The position numbers were made by a program, and so were the translations under genes. A stretch of 64,000 nt of DNA from Arenibacter sp041392165 (GTDB lineage: Bacteria; Bacteroidota; Bacteroidia; Flavobacteriales; Flavobacteriaceae), in assembly GCA_041392165.1 (NCBI GenBank), contig JAWKMN010000003.1, positions 372,001 to 436,000 of the forward strand. Direction: 5' to 3'. Within the stretch, counting starts at the first letter, position 1, and each line of letters starts with the position of its first letter. Shown here one piece after another: positions 1-7,918 of this stretch. Under the pieces are notes generated by a model that saw only the letters and a program-made list of their open reading frames with translations, did no database searches and was not told the DNA's origin.

Positions 1-380
1 CTCTTTCAATTGATTGGAGCATACCAAAATGGAGCCATTTTGGGCGACTAAATGCTCACAGGTAGTGAAAAATATGTCACTATTATTGGCAAGGTTGGTA
101 AAATTTATTTCCTGTTTGGCAAACTTTTCTTCCAATCGTTTGTCCATTGAAAAAAGGTTTGATCCTGCCATTTATTTTCTATAATAATATTGTCCAAATT
201 GCTGTACACCTCATGTATGGAATCACAATATAGGAACTTGCCCCCGTTATGTTTAAAATTAATGGTAAACTTTTCATCTACGGGGATGTTTAGATCGGGC
301 ATATGTTGTCCTCTTGTTTCCACAGTTTCCTTGGAAACCTTTCTTTTTCCTCCCCCGAAAAGTTTATCAAATAGTCCCAT
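1..380 (-). CDS. LUD-domain protein (LutC-like), frameshifted and cut by the window edge
   Basis: The N-terminus (start at 380) begins MGLFDKLFGG, followed by a region containing MPDLNIPVDEKF and NGGKFLYCDS, which I recognise as the flavobacterial LUD-domain (DUF162, lactate-utilisation type) protein usually encoded beside ftsH. The start frame stops at 105 after 91 codons. From about position 155 leftwards, a different minus-strand frame stays open to base 1 and encodes recognisable family sequence (residues such as INFTNL, FFTTCEHL, NGSILVCSNQL). Adding one base to the run of six A (150-155, read as T on the coding strand) joins the two frames into one protein. The gene lies downstream of ftsH with a 205-bp gap. 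The family is linked to LutB/LutC-type proteins, but its exact role here is unknown. Either a real frameshift mutation or a homopolymer error would explain it. Confidence 0.75.
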
Positions 381-585
381 TAAAGTTTTAAATGGAGCTT
401 TGAGCCCCTAGTGTCCTGTTAATCCTAATTAAGTCGTCTCAAATCTTTTTCACCTGACCATCATTAAAAACGGTTCCTTGAGACATACCTATTTTTTGCC
501 TCACCTAGATAAAAAATACAACTTGACCAACATTAAGGCATATACATAACACCAGTTGTTTAGGAACAACGCATTATTTGTTATG

Positions 586-2577
586 TTATTTTTCCGTTTC
601 CGGAAGATCCTTGTTGGCTTTTTTTTCTTTTTCTGCCGCTTCTTCGGCTTCAAGCCTTATGTCTTTATCAAAAGGACGCTTGCCGAAAATCTTTTCCAAA
701 TCGTCCTTAAATATAACTTCTTTTTCCAATAAACGTTGCGCCAATTCGGTAAGTTTATCTTTGTTTTTGGACAATAATTCAACAGCCCTCTTATATTGCT
801 CCTCAATAAGCTTGGAAATCTCTTTGTCTATGGTCAATGCCGTCTGTTCGCTATATGGTTTGGAAAAACCATATTCATTTTGGCCGGATGAGTCGTAGTA
901 GGTGAGGTTGCCGATCTCATCGTTCAATCCGTAAATGGTAACCATGGCCCTGGCCTGTTTGGTCACCTTCTCCAAATCACTAAGTGCACCCGTTGATATC
1001 TTGTTGAAGATTACTTTTTCGGCAGCCCTACCGCCCAAGGTAGCGCACATTTCATCTTTCATTTGTTCGGGGCGGACAATTAGCCGCTCTTCCGGTAAGT
1101 ACCATGCGGCACCTAAAGATTGTCCTCTAGGTACTATGGTTACTTTTACTAAAGGTGCGGCATGTTCCAGCATCCAACTTACGGTGGCATGACCGGCTTC
1201 GTGGTATGCAATGGTTTCTTTTTCCCCGGGGGTAATAATTTTGTTCTTTTTCTCAAGTCCCCCAACGATTCTGTCCACGGCGTCCAAGAAATCTTGTTTG
1301 GTGACGGCTTTTTTCTCTTTACGCGCTGCGATCAATGCCGCTTCGTTACAGACATTGGCGATATCGGCACCGGAAAAACCGGGAGTTTGTTTGGCCAGAA
1401 AATCCAAATCCAGTGTTTCTGCGGTTTTTATAGGTCTTAGGTGCACTTCAAAAATTTCTTTTCTTTCCCTAATGTCCGGAAGATCCACGTATATCTGTCT
1501 ATCAAATCGGCCTGCCCTCATTAATGCCTTGTCCAAAACATCCGCACGGTTGGTCGCTGCCAAAACAATTACGTTGGTATTGGTTCCAAAACCATCCATT
1601 TCGGTCAATAATTGGTTCAAGGTATTTTCCCTCTCATCATTGGAACCTGTAAAATTATTCTTGCCCCTGGCCCTGCCAATGGCATCGATCTCATCAATAA
1701 AAATAATGGCAGGTGATTTATCCTTGGCCTGTTTAAACAGGTCTCTTACCCTAGAGGCTCCTACGCCTACGAACATCTCTACGAAATCGGAACCCGAAAG
1801 TGAAAAGAAGGGCACCTTTGCCTCACCGGCAACAGCTTTGGCCAATAAGGTCTTACCGGTTCCCGGAGGTCCTACCAATAGGGCTCCTTTCGGAATTTTA
1901 CCCCCTAAGGAGGTATATTTGTCCGGATTCTTTAGGAATTCCACAATCTCCTCTACTTCTTCCTTGGCACCTTCCAATCCGGCAACGTCCTTGAACGAGG
2001 TCCTTGTGTCCGTTTTTTCATCGAACAATTTGGCTTTGGATTTTCCGATATTGAATATTTGGCCACCGGCCCCACCACCGGCCCCACCAGACATACGACG
2101 CATTAAATAGATCCAAATACCGATAATCAGTACAAATGGCAGTAAGGTTAAAAGGAGTTCGGTCAATACGTTGGATTCTTGGTCGTAGGTAAGCTCCGTA
2201 TCTAAATTATTTTCCTTTTTAATGTCATTGATCTCATTTTCAAAGTTCTGCTGATCGCCATAGTTTACTACATACTGTGGCGTAGCAGTGGCCGTAAGGG
2301 AAAAGGGTTGGTCCGATACATCTTTGTGAACGTCCTTCTTTAAGGCCTCTTCCGTGAGGAATATTTTTGCCTGTCTGGTATTGGTAATGACCAATATTTT
2401 TCTGATGTCCCCATTTCTTAGGTACTCTTGAAGTTCGGAGGTACTTGCTTTTTTAGTATTCGCGAAGTTTCCGCTGCCAAAAAATTGAAAACCGATTAAT
2501 AATATAGCTATTACGCCATATATCCACCAAGTATTGAATTTGGGTTTCTTGGGACCTGAATTATTTTCTTTTGCCAT
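586..2577 (-). CDS. ftsH: ATP-dependent zinc metalloprotease FtsH
   Basis: Membrane-anchored AAA+ protease that degrades misassembled membrane proteins and some regulators. It has 663 residues, normal for the family. Transmembrane segments lie at about 17-34 and 140-158, with the small extracytoplasmic domain between them. A Gly-rich linker (163-172) precedes the AAA module: Walker A GPPGTGKT at 236-243, Walker B IIFIDEID at 291-298, and the pore motif around 267-272 (EMFVGVG). The second-region-of-homology arginine motif RAGRFDR is near 354-360. The zinc site HEAGH lies at 459-463. The C-terminus is Lys/Glu-rich. The start lies 9 bp after the rsfS stop, so the two are very probably cotranscribed. 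All catalytic residues are present. Confidence 0.98.
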   Translation of the reverse strand: MAKENNSGPKKPKFNTWWIYGVIAILLIGFQFFGSGNFANTKKASTSELQEYLRNGDIRKILVITNTRQAKIFLTEEALKKDVHKDVSDQPFSLTATATPQYVVNYGDQQNFENEINDIKKENNLDTELTYDQESNVLTELLLTLLPFVLIIGIWIYLMRRMSGGAGGGAGGQIFNIGKSKAKLFDEKTDTRTSFKDVAGLEGAKEEVEEIVEFLKNPDKYTSLGGKIPKGALLVGPPGTGKTLLAKAVAGEAKVPFFSLSGSDFVEMFVGVGASRVRDLFKQAKDKSPAIIFIDEIDAIGRARGKNNFTGSNDERENTLNQLLTEMDGFGTNTNVIVLAATNRADVLDKALMRAGRFDRQIYVDLPDIRERKEIFEVHLRPIKTAETLDLDFLAKQTPGFSGADIANVCNEAALIAARKEKKAVTKQDFLDAVDRIVGGLEKKNKIITPGEKETIAYHEAGHATVSWMLEHAAPLVKVTIVPRGQSLGAAWYLPEERLIVRPEQMKDEMCATLGGRAAEKVIFNKISTGALSDLEKVTKQARAMVTIYGLNDEIGNLTYYDSSGQNEYGFSKPYSEQTALTIDKEISKLIEEQYKRAVELLSKNKDKLTELAQRLLEKEVIFKDDLEKIFGKRPFDKDIRLEAEEAAEKEKKANKDLPETEK

Positions 2578-2586
2578 TATTTTATT

Positions 2587-2964
2587 TTAATGATTGAAGC
2601 TACTTTCAATCGGGGTTACTTTGGCGTCTCCCCAAAGTCCTTCTAAATCATAATATTCCCTAACTCGTTTTTGAAATACATGTACGACTACGTTTACATA
2701 GTCCATTAATATCCATTCTCCGTTATCCGAACCTTCAACATGCCAAGGTTTGTCCTGAATTGCTTTGCTGACAGTTTTTTGGATAGAGCCTACTATGGCA
2801 TTTACATGTGTGTTGGAAGTACCATTACAAATAATAAAGTAGTCACAAACTGTATTCTCAATATCTCTAAGATCAAGTAAATTTATGTCATGTCCTTTAA
2901 CCTCTTCTATTCCACTTAAAATTAAGGCAATTAACTCATCTGCGCTACTTTTCCTTTTCTGCAT
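2587..2964 (-). CDS. rsfS: Ribosome silencing factor RsfS (Iojap family)
   Basis: RsfS binds ribosomal protein uL14 and blocks joining of the 30S and 50S subunits under starvation. The 125-residue product shows the family signatures CDYFIICNGTSNTHVNAI and WHVEGSDNGEWILMDY, followed by VVVHVF. It is the first gene of the rsfS-ftsH unit on the minus strand and diverges from birA. A TAACTTTG -7 box sits at 2985-2992, giving a short leader of roughly 15-20 nt. The length and motifs are ordinary for the family. Confidence 0.95.
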   Translation of the reverse strand: MQKRKSSADELIALILSGIEEVKGHDINLLDLRDIENTVCDYFIICNGTSNTHVNAIVGSIQKTVSKAIQDKPWHVEGSDNGEWILMDYVNVVVHVFQKRVREYYDLEGLWGDAKVTPIESSFNH

Positions 2965-2984
2965 TCAAAAATTTTAAATTTTTA

Positions 2985-2992
2985 CAAAGTTA
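2985..2992 (-). promoter_or_regulatory. Predicted -7 box of the rsfS promoter
   Basis: On the minus strand the bases read TAACTTTG, matching the Bacteroidota housekeeping sigma -7 consensus TAnnTTTG. The start codon of rsfS lies 20 nt downstream. No TTG was found at the usual 17-23 nt spacing, so only the -7 element is supported. Confidence 0.5.
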
Positions 2993-3057
2993 TTATTTTT
3001 TTGTTTTTTTAACTATTGTTTTTAACAATACATTATATAATAATCATAAGATTGCAA

Positions 3058-3789
3058 ATGCATTTAATCAAACTTAGTGCCACGGACTCAACAAACGCCT
3101 ATTTAAAAGATTTGATCTTCCAAAATAAGATCGAGGATTTTACGGTGGTGATGGCCCATACCCAGTTAAAGGGTCGTGGACAGATGGGGACAAATTGGCT
3201 TTCGGAACCGGGTAAAAATCTGACTTTCAGTATTCTGTTAAAATCATTAAAGATTCCGGTCGCCGATCAATTTCTCTTGAATATTTATGTTTCCCTTGCC
3301 CTTTATGATACCTTGACCCAACTTCATGTACCTGATTTGAAGATTAAATGGCCAAACGACATTATGTCAGGACATTCCAAAATCTGTGGGATTCTGATTG
3401 AAAATATTTTATCAGGAAGGCATGTTCAAGCCTCCGTTGTCGGAATCGGACTCAATGTAAATCAAATAACCTTCAATAGCCTTCCCAATGTATCCTCGCT
3501 TAAATTGCTTTTGGGAAGATCGTTGGATCTTGAAGAAATTCTTTTGAGTATTATTGGAAATTTAAAGGACTTACTAGGCAAGAACGGTAAATGGGACAGG
3601 AACCACCTTATTGAACGATATGAGGCGGCCCTTTTTAGAAAGGATAAACCGTCTACCTTTAAAAATCAGGAAGACGAAATGTTCATGGGGTTTATTAAAG
3701 GTGTTTCCGGTACGGGAAAACTAAAGATTTTATTGGAGGACAATATACTGAAAGAGTTCAACCTAAAAGAGGTAAAGTTGCTGTATTGA
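3058..3789 (+). CDS. birA: Biotin--[acetyl-CoA-carboxylase] ligase
   Basis: Activates biotin to biotinyl-AMP and transfers it to the biotin carrier lysine of carboxylases; the pyruvate carboxylase in this window is a likely substrate. The 243-residue product shows the GRGQMG adenylate-binding loop (39-44), KWPND (97-101), and SKICGIL with the conserved lysine (107). There is no N-terminal winged helix, so this is the monofunctional form that does not repress transcription. An in-frame ATG at 3016 exists, but the 14 extra residues are Ile-rich and unlike the family. The ATG at 3058 (MHLIKLSATDSTN) fits and lies 3 nt after a near-consensus TAAGATTG box. The gene diverges from rsfS. Confidence 0.92.
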   Translation: MHLIKLSATDSTNAYLKDLIFQNKIEDFTVVMAHTQLKGRGQMGTNWLSEPGKNLTFSILLKSLKIPVADQFLLNIYVSLALYDTLTQLHVPDLKIKWPNDIMSGHSKICGILIENILSGRHVQASVVGIGLNVNQITFNSLPNVSSLKLLLGRSLDLEEILLSIIGNLKDLLGKNGKWDRNHLIERYEAALFRKDKPSTFKNQEDEMFMGFIKGVSGTGKLKILLEDNILKEFNLKEVKLLY

Positions 3790-3799
3790 GCCTTGTGTC

Positions 3800-3960
3800 G
3801 TGTCAATTCTGCCATATCCATCACAAGTCTTGTTTTTTTCGTCTGGCCTTCGTTAAAAAAACAGTTACGTAGCTACGGCTATGCAACATTTTTTTGCCTT
3901 GCCCGATAAAAAATACCGGCGACTTAAATGATAAAGTAGCATTGATGTGACCTTTTCAGT
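3800..3960. repeat. Non-coding spacer with hairpin-rich, probably repeated sequence
   Basis: This 190-bp gap between birA and the SRPBCC gene has no plausible ORF. It contains A/T runs arranged around a palindromic core, TACGTAGCTACG (about 3866-3877), with flanking TTAAAAAAAC and ATTTTTTTGCC blocks. The core resembles the CGTAGC...GCTACG hairpin tip inside the repeat copy at 15240-15401, but the ends do not match. I infer a member of a dispersed family of hairpin-forming intergenic sequences and cannot prove it from one window. Confidence 0.3.
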
Positions 3961-3980
3961 AGACAATAACCTTCTTATCC

Positions 3981-4373
3981 CTATATTTTGGAAAGGTTCT
4001 CGGACAGGGTAGCTATAAAATTATTGATGGGCGATTTTATCATCATGGCCATCATGGCATTGAATTCCCCTTCAAAACTTAGGGCCACCTCACTTTCGTG
4101 TTCACTTATTGCTGCAATATCGGCAGTTAGGGTAAAGGGCAATTTGTCACTTGCCGCACCCAAAATCAATTGTGAATAAGGTGTTTGCCGTTTTTTTTGC
4201 AATACAATCTCCGGCATTCCTTTAAGGGCGAACAAAAATGTACTTTCGTTTATAAGCTCGAACTTACTTATGTTTTCGGGCATTAAGGTTTCAAAATTCT
4301 TAATATCGTTCAGAAAATCGAAAACTTCCCTACTACTTTTATTTACTTTTTTTTTGGGTGTTTCTAAATGCAT
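3981..4373 (-). CDS. SRPBCC-fold protein, function unknown
   Basis: A 130-residue protein of the START/SRPBCC (polyketide cyclase-like) ligand-binding fold, judged from the pattern KVNKSSREVFDFLNDIKNFE near the N-terminus and a C-terminal long helix with NNFIATLSENL. It starts 3 nt after the pyrE stop and is therefore cotranscribed with it. This pyrE-SRPBCC pairing is familiar from Flavobacteriaceae. No catalytic residues can be assigned and no specific ligand is indicated. Confidence 0.8.
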   Translation of the reverse strand: MHLETPKKKVNKSSREVFDFLNDIKNFETLMPENISKFELINESTFLFALKGMPEIVLQKKRQTPYSQLILGAASDKLPFTLTADIAAISEHESEVALSFEGEFNAMMAMMIKSPINNFIATLSENLSKI

Positions 4374-4376
4374 AAT

Positions 4377-5018
4377 TTAAGATTGCCAGGTAGATGGACT
4401 ACTTTTCCACTCCAATAGGGTTTTTAATTGATTTTCCTTTATATAATTGGTGTCCGAAGCCTGTTGGATTAAAAAATCATAATTGCTAAGAGTATGTAGG
4501 TCCAAGCCATATTTCTTAAAGTTTTCATTGGCAACATCAAATCCATAGGTAAAAATGGCCAACATACCCTTTACATTTGCACCATGGCTCTTTAAAGCAT
4601 CTACGGCATTTAAACTACTTTTGCCGGTGCTGATAAGGTCTTCAATAACAACAACGCTCTGATTGGTCTCCAAACGGCCTTCTATCTGGTTTTGGCGACC
4701 GTGGGATTTGGCTTCCGGCCGTACATAGATAAAAGGTAATCCCAAATACTCGGCTACCAGCATCCCAATGCCAATGGCACCTGTGGCCACTCCGGCAATT
4801 ACATCCGGCTTTCCGTACAGGCTTTCTACTTGCTTTCCCATTTGTTCCCGGACATAATTTCTAATGCTCGGATAGGATAGGACGATCCTATTATCACAAT
4901 AAATTGGAGATTTCCATCCCGAAGCCCATGTAAATGGATTTTCAGGATTCAACTTAATTGCATTAATTTGCAGCAGAAGCTCTGCAGTTTTTTTTGCGGT
5001 GTCTTTGTCTAAAACCAT
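4377..5018 (-). CDS. pyrE: Orotate phosphoribosyltransferase
   Basis: Converts orotate and PRPP to orotidine 5'-monophosphate in pyrimidine synthesis. The 213 residues include the PRPP-binding motif VVVIEDLISTGKSS (122-135), the family signature FTWASGWKSPIYCDNR (29-44), and the basic catalytic loop with RPEAKSHGR (100-108). The start is fixed by the conserved N-terminus KDTAKKTAELLLQINAIKL. A consensus -7 box lies only 4 nt upstream of the ATG, so the mRNA is probably leaderless. The gene diverges from the NUDIX gene, whose start is 7 nt away. Confidence 0.97.
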   Translation of the reverse strand: MVLDKDTAKKTAELLLQINAIKLNPENPFTWASGWKSPIYCDNRIVLSYPSIRNYVREQMGKQVESLYGKPDVIAGVATGAIGIGMLVAEYLGLPFIYVRPEAKSHGRQNQIEGRLETNQSVVVIEDLISTGKSSLNAVDALKSHGANVKGMLAIFTYGFDVANENFKKYGLDLHTLSNYDFLIQQASDTNYIKENQLKTLLEWKSSPSTWQS

Positions 5019-5022
5019 GACG

Positions 5023-5030
5023 CAAATGTA
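5023..5030 (-). promoter_or_regulatory. Predicted -7 box of pyrE, directly in front of the ATG
   Basis: The minus strand reads TACATTTG, a perfect TAnnTTTG box. The A of the pyrE ATG is the fifth base after its final G, about where transcription should begin. The box also overlaps the first codons of the divergent NUDIX gene. No TTG at proper spacing was seen. Confidence 0.5.
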
Positions 5031-5613
5031 TAAAGTTTTTGTTAATGAGTCACCGCTGATTTTAACAAATAAATTATCTGATACGGCAAATAATAAATAT
5101 TTTTTGTTGAACGGGTCCGCTATTAACGAGGCAATAGACTCCTTGGCCAGTAAAAAACTTAATGAAGCCTTTATTTACCACCCAAACAATGAGGAGATTT
5201 TAAAGAAATTTTCGAAGCGGATACCTTTGGTAGTCGCGGCCGGTGGAGTGGTGACCAACAAGGAGGGGAAAGTGCTTTTCATTTACCGTAACGATAAATG
5301 GGATCTGCCAAAAGGGAAATTGGACAAGGGCGAGAGCCTTGAGGAATGTGCATTGCGGGAAGTGGAAGAGGAGACCGGGGTAAAGGGCCTGAAAATTGAA
5401 AATTTCTTAAGGACCACCTATCACCTTTTTAAGAGAAATGGGGGCTATAAGTTAAAGGAAGTACATTGGTTTGCCATGAAGACCAGTTATAAGGGAAATT
5501 TGGTCGGCGAAGCCTCAGAGGGCATTGAAAAGGTAAAATGGAAAGGTCCTGATAAAATAAAAAAAGCCCTGGAAAATTCTTATGCCAATATAAGAATCCT
5601 GTTTGAGGATTAA
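5026..5613 (+). CDS. NUDIX hydrolase
   Basis: A 195-residue hydrolase of nucleoside-diphosphate-linked substrates. The Nudix box begins with GKLDKGES at residue 97 and continues to REVEEETGV (111-119), with all metal-binding glutamates present. The preceding strand contains AAGGVVTNKEGKVLFIYR. The N-terminal 70 residues are a family-specific extension. In-frame ATGs lie at 4999, 5017 and 5026; I prefer 5026 (MYKVFVNESPLIL) because the others run into the divergent pyrE start. Substrate unknown. It is convergent with the M14 peptidase gene, with an 8-bp gap. Confidence 0.9.
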   Translation: MYKVFVNESPLILTNKLSDTANNKYFLLNGSAINEAIDSLASKKLNEAFIYHPNNEEILKKFSKRIPLVVAAGGVVTNKEGKVLFIYRNDKWDLPKGKLDKGESLEECALREVEEETGVKGLKIENFLRTTYHLFKRNGGYKLKEVHWFAMKTSYKGNLVGEASEGIEKVKWKGPDKIKKALENSYANIRILFED

Positions 5614-5620
5614 TGTATAA

Positions 5621-7366
5621 TTATTCCTTTAAAATTCTATAAATGGGATATTGCATATGTTCCGGCTCATGGTATTTGGACCGTTTGTATATCCAGTCCA
5701 GTTGAGCGTACCAGTCACTGGCAAAAGTACTGTCTATTTCCTTTTTTTGATTGAATCTGGTTCTCATTTCTGGATTCCCTTGCAGGATTTCCAAAGCAAT
5801 ATCTTCGAAAACATAGGGGGAAAAACCTTCCTTTTGTTGTAAAATGGCATCAAAGAAATTCCAGTTAAAGAAAGAGTCCGTCGCTTCCGGTTCCAAGGTT
5901 TCCAATAAATATCGCAAGCCTTTCTGATTGGTAGGGACCAGGATATCACCCGCAGTAAAATTAATGGTCTGCTTGCTGCGAAGTACCTTGGTATTGTAAT
6001 GGGGGTAATGTCCTTCATAGGAGTTGGCAACCGTATTATAACTGTCTATCCGATAAGACTCGACTGATATGGAGGTATCCTGCTTCAAGGTCTTAAAACT
6101 TATCTGGTTGACCGTTAATAAATCCATTACTTTGTCCCAACCTTTTTTGATAACATATGCCTTGGGAATTTCCACCTCATGGGCCGGGTTATAAAAATTG
6201 TGGTACACAACTTCTTTTATAAAGGGTCTATTTCTATCATATTTAAGCCTTGGGAAGCCCGTAATTTCGCTATTGAATTCATCGGCCTCATATCCCTGGA
6301 ATTTTAGCATAGTACTTTGGGTGGTATCTATGGCCCATTGCACCGGATAGTTTTGTTTCTCCAGATATGCTTCAAAAGCATTTTCCCTTAGTTCCTTGAT
6401 TTTTTTGTAATCCTTCTCCGAAATTTCCAAAATTTTTGTCATCAAGGCGTAGACGCCCTCTACCCTTTGTTTGTAGGGTTTAAGCATATGGGTTTCAATC
6501 ATTAGCCCCAAGGTGTTCCACAAGGTAGCATATCCGGTAGAATATCTGGGATAGTCCATAAATTGGGAAAAGCCCTTTTCGGGTACTTGATTAAAAACAT
6601 TTACATAGGGAGCAATGTCCCAAGCTGTCTCTTTTAACAATTTTTCAAGCGTGGGAGCCATCTCTTTGTGAAGGTAGTTTCCCAATTCCCCCCCTAGTTT
6701 GTTATGTTGGGTAAAGAGATGGGTCAAAGTGTATTGGTAATCGGCCCCATTGCTTACGTGGTTGTCTATAAAGATATCCGGTTTTATTAAGTGGAAAATT
6801 TTGGCGAAGGTATGGGCGTTTTTGGTGTCGCCCTTTATAAAATCGCGATTTAGGTCATAATTTTTTGCATTGCCCCTAAAACCATAGGATTTAGGGCCAT
6901 TTTGATTTGCCCTGGATGCGGAATTTCTATTTAATGCACCACCAACATTGTATACGGGTATGGTAACCACCACAGTATTTTTGGGGACATCCATTTTGTT
7001 GAGTGCCAAATCCCTAAATAAAAGCATGGTTGCATCAATGCCATCACTTTCTCCCGGATGTATACCGTTATTTATGAATAGGATGCTTTTATCCCTCCCT
7101 ATTTTTTGAAAATTAAAATCGGCATCCGGGTTGTATGTAACCACATGAAGGGGATTACCGCTATCGGTATTGCCAATGATCTGTATATTTATTTCGGGAA
7201 ACTCCTTGGCAAGTTGAATATAAAAATCTATGATTTGGAGATAAGTAGCCGTTTCTTCTCCGTTACTGCGTTCAAAAACAGTTTTAATATTTTCAATTTT
7301 TCTTTCTTTTTTGGTCTCGCAAGAAATAAGACAAAGCAGTAAAAAAAGTCTTACCAGAAGTTTCAT
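5621..7366 (-). CDS. M14-family zinc carboxypeptidase, lipoprotein
   Basis: A 581-residue peptidase. The signal peptide ends in a lipobox (LLCLISC, Cys16), so it is predicted to be a lipidated envelope protein. Zinc ligands are seen in HPGESDGID (His103, Glu106) and IDNHVSNG (His203). The substrate-binding NR pair occurs in NYDLNRDF (169-176). These are the marks of the carboxypeptidase A fold, and the catalytic glutamate is plausibly in the MIETHML segment. The C-terminal about 250 residues form a family-specific extension. It probably trims peptides for nutrition. A TAACTTTG box on the same strand at 7485-7492 could be its promoter. Confidence 0.88.
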   Translation of the reverse strand: MKLLVRLFLLLCLISCETKKERKIENIKTVFERSNGEETATYLQIIDFYIQLAKEFPEINIQIIGNTDSGNPLHVVTYNPDADFNFQKIGRDKSILFINNGIHPGESDGIDATMLLFRDLALNKMDVPKNTVVVTIPVYNVGGALNRNSASRANQNGPKSYGFRGNAKNYDLNRDFIKGDTKNAHTFAKIFHLIKPDIFIDNHVSNGADYQYTLTHLFTQHNKLGGELGNYLHKEMAPTLEKLLKETAWDIAPYVNVFNQVPEKGFSQFMDYPRYSTGYATLWNTLGLMIETHMLKPYKQRVEGVYALMTKILEISEKDYKKIKELRENAFEAYLEKQNYPVQWAIDTTQSTMLKFQGYEADEFNSEITGFPRLKYDRNRPFIKEVVYHNFYNPAHEVEIPKAYVIKKGWDKVMDLLTVNQISFKTLKQDTSISVESYRIDSYNTVANSYEGHYPHYNTKVLRSKQTINFTAGDILVPTNQKGLRYLLETLEPEATDSFFNWNFFDAILQQKEGFSPYVFEDIALEILQGNPEMRTRFNQKKEIDSTFASDWYAQLDWIYKRSKYHEPEHMQYPIYRILKE

Positions 7367-7507
7367 GCTACGTAATAATTGGGTTAAAACTCAAAAAAAG
7401 ACGTTGAAGTTCAATTGGAAAATTAGGTAATTTATTGGGTTTCCATCTTTGACAAAGGATGGTCCAAAATAATCTTCAAGAAATCAAAGTTAGCTAAAAC
7501 TTAAGTA

Positions 7508-7918
7508 TTAATTGGAAATGCCTGCGGTAATTTTTTCTATGTCGGCCCGCTTAATGGGTTTACTGTTATAAACAACGGTGTGGTGTGTCAAGGAGCTGAA
7601 TTTTTCAGCCTTGTCCTTGTCAAATTGATCAATGGAGGAGGTTACAATATTTATGTTGACTTTTTTGGTTATGGGCAATTTTATAAACTCTTCCAAAAAT
7701 TCCCAACCATCCATTATGGGCATATTGATATCCAAGAAAATTAAATCGGGCAGCTCTGATTTTTCGATAATCATTTTCTTTATGCCGTTTATGGCCATTT
7801 GTCCATTTTTGAATTCAAAGATGTCCTTGCATGTGGCAACGGAGGTTAATATCTTTTTAATTCCATAAATGGTTATGGTGTCATCATCTACAATGAAAAT
7901 TGAATTAATTTTTATCAT
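7508..7918 (-). CDS. Single-domain response regulator
   Basis: A stand-alone receiver domain of 136 residues. The acidic pocket is seen in FIVDDD near residues 8-13 and the phospho-acceptor Asp in DLIFLDINMPIMDGWEF. The conserved Thr/Ser (VTSS) and Lys (NSKPIKR) are also present. There is no output domain. The start at 7918 (MIKINSIFIVDDD) is preferred over an upstream ATG at 7966, because it overlaps the 3' end of the kinase gene by only 14 nt. The kinase just upstream is its likely phosphodonor. Confidence 0.9.
   Translation of the reverse strand: MIKINSIFIVDDDTITIYGIKKILTSVATCKDIFEFKNGQMAINGIKKMIIEKSELPDLIFLDINMPIMDGWEFLEEFIKLPITKKVNINIVTSSIDQFDKDKAEKFSSLTHHTVVYNSKPIKRADIEKITAGISN

Noticed and set aside
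1211..2110. 299-codon plus-strand frame opposite ftsH
   Set aside because: Lies entirely antisense to a strongly conserved gene, composition is the mirror of ftsH codons, and no domain is recognisable.
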